This document shows positions 45,946-55,479 of a DNA stretch of 64,000 nt, piece by piece. Positions within the stretch are counted from its first letter, which is position 1, and each line of letters opens with the position of its first letter. The notes under the pieces were generated by a model. The model made no database searches. It saw only the letters and a program-made list of their open reading frames with translations, and was not told the DNA's origin. A program made the position numbers and the translations under genes. The stretch lies in the NCBI GenBank assembly GCA_030345135.1, contig CP128386.1, positions 3,063,677 to 3,127,676 on the forward strand, in the 5' to 3' direction. Source of the stretch: Chitinophagaceae bacterium DXS (GTDB lineage Bacteria; Bacteroidota; Bacteroidia; Chitinophagales; Chitinophagaceae).

Positions 45946-46389
45946 TTATAATACAGGATGCATATTTAAGCTAACGCCAATTCTGTTCCAGGCATTGATA
46001 GTAATGATCGCCATGATTATTTGTGCAGTCTTTGTTTCGCCAAAGCGGCTCACAGCCTGATCATATAATTCAGTGCTAAGCCCGTGCTGATGGATCAATG
46101 TTATTTCTTCTGTCATTGCAAGAAGCAATTGTTCATCCTCGGAAAATACATTGGGAGCTTCGCGCCATACACTCACCAGGTAAATTCTTTGTTCCGATTC
46201 ACCAAGTTTGCGCGCATCTTTGGAATGATGATTAACACAGTAGGCACATCCATTTATTTGTGACGCCCTGATCTTAATCATTTCACGATGCAACGGATCA
46301 ATTTCAGATGATGTGATAAAACTATCAAGTGCGTTCATCGCTTTGTATGCATCAGGTTGCACTTTGCCCATAACAAGTCTGGAGCTCAT
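45946..46389 (-). CDS. Carboxymuconolactone decarboxylase / AhpD-like protein
   Basis: A 147-residue all-helical protein with the AhpD-type active-site motif (CAYCVNHHSKDARK; CxxC plus His). Before it is EMIKIRASQINGCAYC, after it YLVSVWREAPNVFSEDEQLLLAMTEEIT. Such proteins usually reduce peroxides through the CxxC cysteines or are related decarboxylase-like enzymes; most Bacteroidota members are annotated only as CMD family. It stands alone; its start at 46389 gives the MSSRLVMGKV N-terminus. Confidence 0.9.
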   Translation of the reverse strand: MSSRLVMGKVQPDAYKAMNALDSFITSSEIDPLHREMIKIRASQINGCAYCVNHHSKDARKLGESEQRIYLVSVWREAPNVFSEDEQLLLAMTEEITLIHQHGLSTELYDQAVSRFGETKTAQIIMAIITINAWNRIGVSLNMHPVL

Positions 46390-46924
46390 ATTTGTAGTTT
46401 TAATTTTAATGCAAGGTATGATGCAGCTATCAACTTTTCCATATCACGGTAAATAAACAACATCCCAATGCTGTCTAATCGATTAACAATTTAGCTGATT
46501 GAATTAGAGTCATTGGCTTCGTGCCTGCCGCGGGGCTTCAGCCGGGCAATACATTTATCCGGCAGAAAACAACATTGATGAGAGAGAGACCTCGCACTCC
46601 TGATGATAATTGATTTTCAAACAAAAATACTTTTCAATTATTATTACAGTTTTGATTGTTTCTGATTGCGAAAAATATTTTGATTAAGGTATTGACAAAA
46701 CATTCATATTGTCGTACTTTTCAAAAGCTTGTGTTTTTACCAGAAAACACAGGGATATATCCTCAAACATCCAATGGCAAAATATTGTTTTGTTAGCTGG
46801 TGTGGTTGGCTGTTCAAGCACACAGGCTGGGTAGTATTGTTGCATTAAACCGACGATTCAATGAATGTGAACTATACGCCATTGTTCTTGTTATGGCTAT
46901 ATCCAAAGCATTTTTCTGATACAA
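46390..46924. other. AT-rich intergenic region without recognised genes
   Basis: A 535-base gap upstream of the CMD-like gene. It is AT-rich with an isolated GC-rich stretch near 46520-46550. No coding frame, hairpin with a T-run or repeat family of the window was seen here. Confidence 0.4.
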
Positions 46925-47143
46925 TTATTTTATCCAGGGATTGAAAACCTTACTGTGTACATGCAAAGCCGCACTGAATCTGGCGTTCACAGTACACTCA
47001 TCCCTTCCTCCGTAATCATCTATGAACCCGATAACATGATAGCACATTGTTAAGAGTGATGCGTATGCTTGTATTTCGATGTTTGTGGCTACCATTTCAA
47101 AGATGCTCTCCCTTATAGTGTATGATAAAAAACATCCCCTCAA
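46925..47143 (-). CDS. Short hypothetical ORF
   Basis: A 72-codon frame. The first ~16 codons look poor (MRGCFLSYTIRESIFE), but the part after an internal Met (MVATNIEIQAYASLLTMCYH) and the tail VNARFSAALHVHSKVFNPWIK could be a small helical protein. There is no signal peptide, family match or operon context. A stem-loop (47158-47188) lies just upstream of its start. It may be a real small gene or a chance frame. Confidence 0.25.
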   Translation of the reverse strand: MRGCFLSYTIRESIFEMVATNIEIQAYASLLTMCYHVIGFIDDYGGRDECTVNARFSAALHVHSKVFNPWIK

Positions 47144-47157
47144 AGTGTATGGTAAGT

Positions 47158-47188
47158 AAGGGCCGTTGATTTCAATCAGCGGCCCTTT
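47158..47188. terminator. Symmetric stem-loop
   Basis: AAGGGCCGTTGATT pairs with AATCAGCGGCCCTT over a TC loop, one G-T pair. Only weak T-runs follow on either side, so direction is uncertain; it lies between a short hypothetical ORF and the SusD terminator. Confidence 0.5.
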
Positions 47189-47324
47189 AACATTATATCA
47201 ATGAAACATATTTGAATAAACAAATTCAATGCAACTTGCATCGAAATAAAAAATTACATCTGGTTCTTTTTTTTAAATCCACCGCCCTCAAAACCAGGCA
47301 GCACATGAATTCCGGATCCGTTGC

Positions 47325-47352
47325 AAAAAAGGGGCGGCCAAAAGGCCACCCC
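47325..47352 (-). terminator. Rho-independent terminator of the sigma-FecR-SusCD transcript
   Basis: On the minus strand GGGGTGGCC pairs with GGCCGCCCC over TTTT (one G-U), followed by TTTTTTGC. It lies about 40 bases after the SusD stop and is well placed to end that operon. Confidence 0.88.
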
Positions 47353-47390
47353 GCAATCCATACTATATACTGCTAAAATTAGTACTGATC

Positions 47391-48890
47391 TTAATAACCA
47401 GGGTTCTGAATGAGGTCTGGCTGATTGCGATCAATCTCTGTCTGCGGTAACGGCCAGAAATCATATTTATCTTCGTACTTTGTCTTAACGTCAGGAGCAA
47501 GCGGGTTCGGTACAAATCCATTGAGTTTTTGTTTTGCTATATGCCATCTCCTCAAATCATGATAACGTAATCCTTCCATGGCAAACTCAACCCTTCTTTC
47601 ATGCCTGATGCGTTCGCGCATTTGGTCTTTGGTAAGTCCTGCGGGTAACGCAGCCATATTTACACCTGGCCTTGCACGCACTTCATTGATCTGTTGATAA
47701 ACCGTCGCGTCTGCACCTGCAGCTTCGTTCTGCGCTTCGGCATACATCAGCTTTATATCTGCAAAACGTAACAGTACATAATCATTGTCATCCAGCGCGC
47801 CATAATCGGGATTTACCATGCCGGGCGTGAGCCATTTCTTCACGCAATAATATCCCGTGATCCAGCTATCCTTACCAGGCGTAGCTACAGCAAGATCGCC
47901 GGTAAATGGCCATCCCTGTGCTTCGGTATCACCCGGAAAAAAGAATGTCATCGTTTTTCTTGGATCTCCTGCTTCATATTCATTAATAAGATCCTGCGTA
48001 GCAAGCTCTCCTTTCCAACGCTGTAATGATACGGCAAGGGCCACATCCTGGTGCTGAATATTCGGCAACTGATATTTAACGGAGAACATAATCTCCTTGC
48101 TTGCATTCTGACCTGACTTATAGAAGTTAGCTGAATAATCCGGATTTAGTGAATACAGGTTATCACTGATAACTTGTTTAGCAAGACTCGCTGCATCTGC
48201 CCATTTTTCCTGCACTAATAACGCTCTTACTTTATAACCCTGGGCGGTTGATTTAACTGCATGACCATCACCATACGCCGACGCAGGCAAAGATGCAATA
48301 GCAGAATCGAGATCTGCTACTGCCTGCTTCAGCACATCAGCTTTGTCCGATTTAGCTTTGGTACTTTTAAAATCAATGGAAAATGGATCTTCTGTAGTTA
48401 TAATAGTATTGCCATATAGCTGGGCCAGCCATAAGTAATAAAATCCTCTTAAGAAAAATGCTTCGCCCTTGTATTGTTTCAGTTTATCACCAGACAATAC
48501 TTTTCCAACATTGGCAAGGAAAGAATTGATGGCTGCAATTGCCTGGTATGAGTTGGCATAATATGCATAGACAAAATCGCCGGACTGTGGCGTAATGCCA
48601 GCAGTAAGCGCTGAAGTGCCTCCACCATAATTGTATTGTCCGTATGAATCGTCGCTGAAATTGTCCCAGGCTACTACCTGGAATTGAGAAGTTGCATACC
48701 CTCCGCTACTTGCGTACATGTAGTTATATAAGCCTGTTAATGCGAGGTCTGCATCGGACTCGGTCTTCCAGAATGTTGTAGTAGCAAGCTTGTCAGGTGG
48801 CGTACGATCGAGAAATGATTTGTTACAGGATGCAGTAACAATCAAAACAATGACTAAAGGTATATATCGAAAAAACTTTTTCATATTCAT
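47391..48890 (-). CDS. SusD/RagB-family outer-membrane lipoprotein
   Basis: About 499 residues from the Met at 48890 (MNMKKFFRYIPLVIVLIVTASC); a start at 48908 would directly abut the SusC stop. The lipobox ends VTASC. SusD signatures: FWKTESDADLALTGLYNYMY, GEAFFLRGFYYLWLAQLYGNT, LLRFADIKLMYAEAQNEA and ERIRHERRVEFAMEGLRYHDLRRWHIAK, ending in DLIQNPGY. It follows the STN-type SusC and is the last gene before the terminator at 47325-47352. Ligand unknown. Confidence 0.95.
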   Translation of the reverse strand: MNMKKFFRYIPLVIVLIVTASCNKSFLDRTPPDKLATTTFWKTESDADLALTGLYNYMYASSGGYATSQFQVVAWDNFSDDSYGQYNYGGGTSALTAGITPQSGDFVYAYYANSYQAIAAINSFLANVGKVLSGDKLKQYKGEAFFLRGFYYLWLAQLYGNTIITTEDPFSIDFKSTKAKSDKADVLKQAVADLDSAIASLPASAYGDGHAVKSTAQGYKVRALLVQEKWADAASLAKQVISDNLYSLNPDYSANFYKSGQNASKEIMFSVKYQLPNIQHQDVALAVSLQRWKGELATQDLINEYEAGDPRKTMTFFFPGDTEAQGWPFTGDLAVATPGKDSWITGYYCVKKWLTPGMVNPDYGALDDNDYVLLRFADIKLMYAEAQNEAAGADATVYQQINEVRARPGVNMAALPAGLTKDQMRERIRHERRVEFAMEGLRYHDLRRWHIAKQKLNGFVPNPLAPDVKTKYEDKYDFWPLPQTEIDRNQPDLIQNPGY

Positions 48891-48908
48891 CTTGTTAAGG
48901 TCAAACAA

Positions 48909-51900
48909 TTAAAATTGAACAGATGCGCCGAATGTGAATGTCCTGTTTTGCGGATAACTTAAATAGTTACCGCTCACATTGGTGCGCTCAGGATCCAGGC
49001 CCGGGAACTTACTTGCAGTAAACACATTGTCTGCTGTGAAATAAACACGCAATGATTTCATACCAATCTTCCTGATGGTTTGTACCGGAAGCGTGTAGCC
49101 CACCTGGATATTCTTCAACCTGATATATGTTGCATCTTTCAGAAAATAAGTAGACGCATAGTTCTGCACTGCAGGATAGCTGTCCGCCACATATATTTTA
49201 GGCATCGTATTGGTATGATGATCCGGTGTCCATCTGTTGCGCCAATCTGTTGTTGGCACTGATCCCTGGCGGAATGGTTCTATACCCCAACCGGTAACAT
49301 AGATCTTCTGCCCTTCTGATCCGTAGAACTGTGCATTGAAATCAAATCCTTTCCATGCTGCACCAAGGTTGAATGAATACTGGAATGATGGGTAACGGCC
49401 CGGGGTATATGTACGATCCTTATCATTAATAACGCCGTCACCATTTATGTCTTTTATTTTTAAATCGCCAGGCGTTGGTGTAACAGGTTGTTTTGGCGAA
49501 TTGTCAATCTCTTTCTGATCCTGGAAAATACCATCCCACTGATACAGGTAAAATTCATCCAGCGGCTTTCCTTCTTCGCGAATGCTATTTCCGGAAATTT
49601 CTGTTTTGCCAAAACTTTCGAGCTTGTTTTTGTATGCCTGTATGTTACCGCCAACATACCATGAAAAATCCTTCCCGATCATGTCTTTATACTGGGCACT
49701 GACTTCAAAACCTTTGTTACGTAGTGCGCCATTGTTAATGGTTGGCGCGTTAAGACCAAGCCACAAAGGCACTTGCGAGCCTCTCAAAATGTCGAAAGTG
49801 TATTTATTGAACCAATCCGCAGTAAGTGTAAGTCTGTTGTTTAAAACAGTAAAATCTACCCCAACGTCAACCACACGCGTGGTCTCCCATGTTAATGAAG
49901 GATCAACCAGCGTGCTTGCAGAATAACCTGTAGAAACGCTTCCGCCAAATGCATAGTTGCGGTTATCCAGCACCGGTTGATAAGGATATGTTCCTATATT
50001 CTGGTTACCGAGCTGTCCCCACGAACCACGTATTTTTAAATCGTTCAACCAGGATACATCTCTTAGAAAAGCTTCCTGGCTTAAGCGCCAGCCACCGGAG
50101 AATGAATAAAACAAACCCCATCTGCTATCTTCCGGCAAACGAGAAGTACCATCATAACGCAAACTTCCACTTAACAGATATCTGTCTTTATAGTCATAGT
50201 TCGCATTACCATAAAATGAACGGATGGCCCATTGTGAAGACGTACCGCTGTTGGTTTGACCGTTGGTGGGGCCGGCATTCAACTCCCTCAATTCGTTAGT
50301 TGGAAATTGCGTACGGGACGCGTACAAATTGCTTCCTCCATTATATTCCTGCTGATAACCTGCCAGTGCGGAAATGTTATGATCTCCAAATCCTTTTCTG
50401 TACGTGAACTGGCTGTAGTAAACTGTATAAATATTATCTGTTCTTCCTACATTCAAACCAGGAGTCCCCACGTCCAGCAAACCTGCTGAACTCATATCAT
50501 TATAATAGTAAGTTTGAACTGTTGGTCTGAAGTCATTGTACTTATAAGCATCGAAGTTCATACCTGCCCTATTCTCCCATTTTAAACCATCAATGATATC
50601 CACATCAAGTGACAGGTTACCCTGAGCATAATAATCGTCGGCCCTGATCCTTACATCTTCTTCCACAATTGCTACAGTATTTTTGTTGCCCAGCTCATTC
50701 GGATAAGCGCGTTTGATCCATCTGCCATCCGGGCTTTTCGGAGGATATAACGGAGACTGTGCTAATGTTGAAAGGAACATATCTACGCCGCCGTTTTCAG
50801 GATATAACCTGTGGCTGTAACGCATCTGAATATTTGTTCCAATGGTAACGCGTTTATTTACTTTGGAAGACAAACCAAAGTCCATGGTATATTTCTTTTC
50901 ATTGAAGCCGATAACAACGCCATTCTGATCAGAATAACCAAGACCAAGGCTGTAATTGGTATTCTCCTTACCACCACTCATATTCAGATAGTGGTTTTGA
51001 ATAGTGGCAGTTTTAAACACATCATTCAGCCAGTTATGATTGGGATATTTAACCCGGTCCGTCGCATTGCGGTAAAGGTCTATCTGGTCTTGCGTGTATA
51101 AACCCTGTAGACCTGAGTTAGCGCGGGCCTCATTTGAAAGCTCCATAAACTCGGCAGAATTGGTGATCAGGTCCGGCAGCTTGGTTGCTTTAGAGGAGCC
51201 AATGTTGTAGTTATAATTAACAGTAAAGCCGCCTCCTTTACCTTTTTTTGTTTTAATAACGATCACGCCATTTGCACCGCGTGAACCGTAAATTGCGGCA
51301 GAGGCTGCATCTTTTAACAGTGACACAGATTCAATGTCGTTAGGATTGAGTACTGTCATGCTTCCCGGAAGTCCATCTACTATAACAAGCGGATCATTTC
51401 CGGCGCCGCTGAATGTTCCAATGCCCCTTATGCGCAGTTGAACACCTTCGTTACCGGGTTCACCGGAGCTTTGTACAACCTGTAAACCGGGTAATTGTCC
51501 CTGCAATAACGTGGCCGGATTTGTGGCAACGCGCTTATTCAATTCATCACCGCTTACTGTTGCAACAGCACTTGTAAGTTTGCGTTTGTTTTGTGTGTTA
51601 TAGCCGACAACCACTATCTCGTTCAATTGAGCGGAAGTGGATTGAAGCACAACATTTATTTCGGATTTACCACCCACGCTGATATCCTGCGAGGAAAACC
51701 CCACAGATGAAAATGAAAGAACAGCATCATCATCAGCATTTACTGAATACTCACCTTTAGCATCGGTTACACTAACGGACGATGGCTTGTTGACAACAAT
51801 GGTTACACTTTCCAGCGGTTCACCTTTTGCAGAGGTAACTTTTCCATGTACAACATGTCTTTGCTTTTCTTCCGCCGCCTGCATAATCACAACAATGTCA

Positions 51901-52241
51901 TCTCCCATCAGCTTATAAGTAAAACCCGTGTTAGTTAATACTTCTGTTAATACATCAGCTACGGCCTTGTCTTTTACATTAATGCTCGTTACAATATCCC
52001 CGGGAAAGATATTAGATGAATACACGAACTTGTAGTTTGTCTTTTGTTCGATCGTTCGCAAGATCTTAACCAATGGGGCTTGTTTCATCTGAAGGGTTAT
52101 TCTTGCATCCTGACCAAAACCAGCAGCAGAAACATGCAGGCAGGAAACAAGAATAATGAATGCTGTCAATTTCATAAGCAGTAAAATTTTGGCAACATGC
52201 CGCAAAGGCGGAATTGCCACGGGCAATCGTTTTTTTTGCAT
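48909..52241 (-). CDS. SusC/RagA-family TonB-linked outer-membrane protein with STN domain
   Basis: A 1110-residue transporter. After a signal helix (about 15-43) comes an STN domain (about 45-118: ARITLQMKQAPLVKILRTIEQKTNYKFVYSS, split here in two motifs by family reading), then a carboxypeptidase regulatory-like domain (about 127-200), the plug (VVGYNTQNKRKLTSAVAT, SVSLLKDAASAAIYGSRGANG), and the barrel ending NRTFTFGASVQF. STN in SusC links ligand import to a cytoplasmic-membrane FecR anti-sigma factor, which fits the FecR and ECF sigma genes just upstream. The gap to FecR (108 bases) holds a stem-loop. Confidence 0.95.
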   Translation of the reverse strand: MQKKRLPVAIPPLRHVAKILLLMKLTAFIILVSCLHVSAAGFGQDARITLQMKQAPLVKILRTIEQKTNYKFVYSSNIFPGDIVTSINVKDKAVADVLTEVLTNTGFTYKLMGDDIVVIMQAAEEKQRHVVHGKVTSAKGEPLESVTIVVNKPSSVSVTDAKGEYSVNADDDAVLSFSSVGFSSQDISVGGKSEINVVLQSTSAQLNEIVVVGYNTQNKRKLTSAVATVSGDELNKRVATNPATLLQGQLPGLQVVQSSGEPGNEGVQLRIRGIGTFSGAGNDPLVIVDGLPGSMTVLNPNDIESVSLLKDAASAAIYGSRGANGVIVIKTKKGKGGGFTVNYNYNIGSSKATKLPDLITNSAEFMELSNEARANSGLQGLYTQDQIDLYRNATDRVKYPNHNWLNDVFKTATIQNHYLNMSGGKENTNYSLGLGYSDQNGVVIGFNEKKYTMDFGLSSKVNKRVTIGTNIQMRYSHRLYPENGGVDMFLSTLAQSPLYPPKSPDGRWIKRAYPNELGNKNTVAIVEEDVRIRADDYYAQGNLSLDVDIIDGLKWENRAGMNFDAYKYNDFRPTVQTYYYNDMSSAGLLDVGTPGLNVGRTDNIYTVYYSQFTYRKGFGDHNISALAGYQQEYNGGSNLYASRTQFPTNELRELNAGPTNGQTNSGTSSQWAIRSFYGNANYDYKDRYLLSGSLRYDGTSRLPEDSRWGLFYSFSGGWRLSQEAFLRDVSWLNDLKIRGSWGQLGNQNIGTYPYQPVLDNRNYAFGGSVSTGYSASTLVDPSLTWETTRVVDVGVDFTVLNNRLTLTADWFNKYTFDILRGSQVPLWLGLNAPTINNGALRNKGFEVSAQYKDMIGKDFSWYVGGNIQAYKNKLESFGKTEISGNSIREEGKPLDEFYLYQWDGIFQDQKEIDNSPKQPVTPTPGDLKIKDINGDGVINDKDRTYTPGRYPSFQYSFNLGAAWKGFDFNAQFYGSEGQKIYVTGWGIEPFRQGSVPTTDWRNRWTPDHHTNTMPKIYVADSYPAVQNYASTYFLKDATYIRLKNIQVGYTLPVQTIRKIGMKSLRVYFTADNVFTASKFPGLDPERTNVSGNYLSYPQNRTFTFGASVQF

Positions 52242-52316
52242 AGATTTACTTTGTTAATAATGAATAATAGTAAGGGGCCCGGTCCAATGGAACCCTTGCT
52301 GTTAGCATTTTTCAAG

Positions 52317-52340
52317 GGAGCGCCATTCCACTGGCGCTCC
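52317..52340 (-). promoter_or_regulatory. Stem-loop between fecR and susC
   Basis: GGAGCGCCA pairs with TGGCGCTCC over a 6-base loop. In the sense strand it is preceded by ACATAAAA and not followed by a T-run, so it is unlikely to be a simple terminator. The same arrangement occurs at 63113-63137 in the second sigma/FecR/SusC locus. Confidence 0.6.
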
Positions 52341-52349
52341 TCTTTTATG

Positions 52350-53477
52350 TTAGTTGTCTTTATTTCTGCTGATCCTGATCTTTTTATTCTGAGCGATAGT
52401 GTACTCAAAATACCTGGAGAGCTGTAATGCGTTCAGAATTTCCTCAATGCTTTTTCTATCAAATGTTCCTGTATAACGGAAAGTTTTAACATCATCAGAA
52501 AGTTCGATCGTTACATCGTACGATCTTTCAAGCATCGCTGCTATCTCAACAAAACTGTCATCTTCAAAAACCAGCTTGGCTTTGGTCCAGAGGATTTCAT
52601 TAACCGCACTGTCCGCTCCCGATTCTTCCAGCGGCCGGATAACATAGTTGCTATCCTTTGTATTTATTCCTGTTCGCGCGTCACCAGGCTTGATTTGGTA
52701 ACCATCTTTTTCAATTACTATTTTTTGATTGGGACGAAGAATGATCTTTTGCTTACCCGGCTGTTTTAACGTTACTTCCACCATGCCTTTTATCAGGGAA
52801 GTTTCAGACTTGTGATCTGAAGAATAGGCTTTAATATTTAATACAGTTCCAAGAACACGCACATCCATGGACGGCGTATGTATGATGAAGGGTTTATTAC
52901 GGTTGTGCGCCACGTCCAGCAGGGCTTCTCCATCAAGTGTTATTTCACGGAGATTCTTGTTGAAATCGGGTGATACAGTCAGCTTACTGCCTGCATTTAA
53001 GGTGATTTTAGTGCCGTCTGGCAGCTTGAAGGATTTATGTTCCCCATAAGCTGTCTGATTGGTGTATGCCGGTTTACCTTCCTGTTCAGTACGGTCATTT
53101 CTGGAAATAAACAGCAGTACAGTACAAACAATAATAAATACAGGAAGCCCATATAGCACAGTCCTTCTTACTGCCTGGCGCCATGAGGTATATGTGTACT
53201 GCTGAGCCGATCTGTTCTGCTTGCCAGCTTCCAGGTGCTGTTGAAATTGTTGCCTGAAGTCGGCCTCATGCCTGCGGAGTTGCGCTGGTTTATTGTTGCC
53301 GTTTAGTAAAAAGTATAAACGTTTTGCATTTTCAACAATTGTTTTTTTGTCTGGATTTTTTTCAAGCCATTCCTTCCAGAATTTTATGGCAACCGCATCT
53401 GTCCCTAAACAGTAACGGATAAATGATTCATCCAGCAAGAAATCTTCTTCTTTGTAATCGTTATAGTGGCTGTGCAT
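52350..53477 (-). CDS. FecR-family anti-sigma factor
   Basis: A 375-residue protein. The N-terminal cytoplasmic part is a FecR/anti-sigma domain (about 1-110: DESFIRYCLGTDAVAIKFWKEWLEKNP). A transmembrane helix follows at about 112-132 (VLYGLPVFIIVCTVLLFIS). The periplasmic FecR domain (about 150-250) shows FKLPDGTKITLNAGSKLTVS and GEALLDVAHNRNKPFIIHTP, and VRVLGTVLNIKAYSSD; a DUF4974-like STN-related region (about 290-375) ends it. It should hold the ECF sigma factor until SusC signals. Gene order sigma-FecR-SusC is the standard one. Confidence 0.95.
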   Translation of the reverse strand: MHSHYNDYKEEDFLLDESFIRYCLGTDAVAIKFWKEWLEKNPDKKTIVENAKRLYFLLNGNNKPAQLRRHEADFRQQFQQHLEAGKQNRSAQQYTYTSWRQAVRRTVLYGLPVFIIVCTVLLFISRNDRTEQEGKPAYTNQTAYGEHKSFKLPDGTKITLNAGSKLTVSPDFNKNLREITLDGEALLDVAHNRNKPFIIHTPSMDVRVLGTVLNIKAYSSDHKSETSLIKGMVEVTLKQPGKQKIILRPNQKIVIEKDGYQIKPGDARTGINTKDSNYVIRPLEESGADSAVNEILWTKAKLVFEDDSFVEIAAMLERSYDVTIELSDDVKTFRYTGTFDRKSIEEILNALQLSRYFEYTIAQNKKIRISRNKDN

Positions 53478-53551
53478 TCTGATAAGTAATTAGCCTTTGC
53501 ACTATTGATTACAGGAACAGATTTTTTTACTATGAAAATTTCAACTTTTTT

Positions 53552-54172
53552 TTATTGAAATAAAGTACTGAGAAAAACAATGAGGATCGGGTACAGTTCA
53601 ATCACATTAACACCATCCTGGTGAAGCTCTTTTTTCATGCGCTTGAGGGCGCCATGTATTATATTATATGCAGTGCGTTTGGTTATCTGGCAGCGTTCGG
53701 CAATTTCGTCATAATCAAGGTCGTCATAAAACTTCATCTTCAGTAGCTCTTTCTCGCGCTCCGTAAGGCATTGAAAGGCTTTCAACAGTTTCTTTTGCAG
53801 TTCTACGTTAGATTGTAGCGCAATGATCATTTCTTCATAAGGCTGCTCTACACTTTCAGTTTCTGACGCATACGCATTTATGTTTGCCTGATGACGGTTC
53901 GCGGTTTTTAAGTGCTGCAAAATTTCATTCCGTACGCATGTCATTAAATAAGATCGTGTATTTTTTACATGAGGCAGATGCGCTCTGTCATCCCAAAGCC
54001 GCAATAAAACCTTGATGAAACAGTCATTCGCAGTTTCTTTATTTCCGCAGATCTTAAATCCGTAATTAATGAGGCCGATATAATGATGTTGATATAATGC
54101 AAGCAATGCACCCTGGTCTCCGGAGCGGAGTTGATCCCAGCCGTCTCCCATATAGCAGTAGTTAGAAAGCAT
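53552..54172 (-). CDS. ECF sigma factor (FecI/RpoE-like)
   Basis: A 206-residue sigma-70 factor with region 2 (about 15-85: ALYQHHYIGLINYGFKICGN and the KVLLRLWDDRAHLP helix) and region 4 (about 130-185: CLTEREKELLKMKFYDDLDYDEIAERC, then TKRTAYNIIHGALKRMKKEL). It ends with an extra hydrophobic tail (LYPILIVFLSTLF) that is common in the Bacteroidota FecI-like group. It should drive expression of the adjacent SusCD genes when released by the FecR protein encoded 74 bases downstream. Confidence 0.93.
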   Translation of the reverse strand: MLSNYCYMGDGWDQLRSGDQGALLALYQHHYIGLINYGFKICGNKETANDCFIKVLLRLWDDRAHLPHVKNTRSYLMTCVRNEILQHLKTANRHQANINAYASETESVEQPYEEMIIALQSNVELQKKLLKAFQCLTEREKELLKMKFYDDLDYDEIAERCQITKRTAYNIIHGALKRMKKELHQDGVNVIELYPILIVFLSTLFQ

Positions 54173-54547
54173 GTAGCTCTAAAATAACTTAAATCCCGTC
54201 TTGTTGCTACGCGATTATTATCTTTTTATCCAACAATATTAGCAACCGGATACATTGCTTGTTGAAACAATGCATTGTAACCGATTGCTATTATCCAAAT
54301 CAAATGTCCTGTTCAGCGAAATGTTTCTGCTATTCTATTTTTTATTGTCCTTCCACTTTAGCCCAAAAACATTTAATTAAGGATATTATAGTTTATTTAT
54401 GGCGAAGTCCAAAGCTCCAGTGGAGCTTCCTGTTTAAGGCATTCCAGATTAACTAACATCGCGCTTTGGCCGCTGTTGTTGGTATGAGGCGCAGCGGTGT
54501 GCAATAGCTACCAACAACAAATTAGCCTGTTCCCGTTTTTTCCTCAG
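54173..54547. other. Intergenic region with dyads
   Basis: A 375-base region between two minus-strand genes. It has a perfect 8-bp dyad AAGCTCCA/TGGAGCTT (54412-54428) and a long stem TGTTGTTGGTA/TACCAACAACA (54474-54484 and 54509-54519) that may end the copper-type operon's neighbour or regulate it. A 65-codon + strand frame (54259-54456) is Cys-rich but has no recognisable features. Confidence 0.4.
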
Positions 54548-55468
54548 CTAAAACGCAAATGCAACGTGCAACATCATCCTGTTGTTTGCTTTCACTATTC
54601 CATCTGCAAGATTCTGAGACAATGGCGTTTGCCAGTTTCCGCCGATGGCAATCTTTTTTACTGAAGCCTCTACTCCTACTGTTCCCATTAAAAGACGGCC
54701 GCCGGAAATATCTACAGACATTTCATGATCCAGATCTTTTTCTGCATTTTCATACAGGATACCTGTGTTGGGTGCAATGGTGACAATATTCTTAATCCTG
54801 AACTTATAATAAACCTGTGCATTGGTGCTGAATTTATTACCGTAAGAATATTCATACTTATTAGTGGTATTCATTTTATAACTGGCAGCGAGGTTTACAC
54901 CAACATCCTGCAAGCGGATATCATACATGCCATTTACAGAAAAATCCACGCTTCCTGTTCCTAATTGAAAAAGGTTTGCATTTTCATTTGTCGCTGATTT
55001 GTCCAACGGATTATAATCACCCGTAGGCAACTTAACGCTTCCACCCAACCATAAGCTTTGCACCAGCAGTTTATTTGTCAGTACCGCTTTTCTGCTGTTG
55101 ATTAACTGATAGAATCCTGATACAGAAATATCTCCGATGCCGTTCTTCTTCGTGGTACTTCCCTGGTTAAGGCGTTCATTAAAGTTGTATGGCAGAGAAG
55201 CCATCAGTCTGAATTTTCCGATATCCCAACCGCCCCATGCCTCTGCTGTGCGATATGTTTCATCGGTTGTAAGGTATGTGGTTGTGCCATCAACCCCAAC
55301 ATGCGTAAGCAGGGAGTTGTAGCGATAACGTATGCCGAATATATGTTTATTAAACTCAGGCAAAATACCGATGTAAGAATTTCCTACGCCGCAACCGCAA
55401 ATATCGCAGGCCCTAACCTCTACCAGCATGCCAATAACTGATAGTATAAAAAGGATAATTTTTTTCAT
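54548..55468 (-). CDS. Outer-membrane beta-barrel-like protein with CDICGCG motif
   Basis: A 306-residue protein. A signal peptide (about 1-19, ending VRA-C) is directly followed by CDICGCGVGNSYIGILPEFNKH, with three Cys in CxxCxC spacing, which could bind a metal. The rest alternates strand-like segments (IFGIRYRYNSLL, FRLMASLPYNF, ISVSGFYQLINS, VNLAASYKMN, NAQVYYKFRI) and ends in VAFAF, as in an outer-membrane barrel. It lies 11 bases downstream of the di-haem protein. The CDICGCG protein next to MbnP/MbnH-like genes suggests metal (copper) handling; the family has no firm function. Confidence 0.7.
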   Translation of the reverse strand: MKKIILFILSVIGMLVEVRACDICGCGVGNSYIGILPEFNKHIFGIRYRYNSLLTHVGVDGTTTYLTTDETYRTAEAWGGWDIGKFRLMASLPYNFNERLNQGSTTKKNGIGDISVSGFYQLINSRKAVLTNKLLVQSLWLGGSVKLPTGDYNPLDKSATNENANLFQLGTGSVDFSVNGMYDIRLQDVGVNLAASYKMNTTNKYEYSYGNKFSTNAQVYYKFRIKNIVTIAPNTGILYENAEKDLDHEMSVDISGGRLLMGTVGVEASVKKIAIGGNWQTPLSQNLADGIVKANNRMMLHVAFAF

Positions 55469-55479
55469 ATCAAAAAAGA

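Noticed and set aside
54259-54456. A 65-codon Cys-rich + strand frame
   Set aside because: No signal, family motif or context; its Cys content is probably chance.
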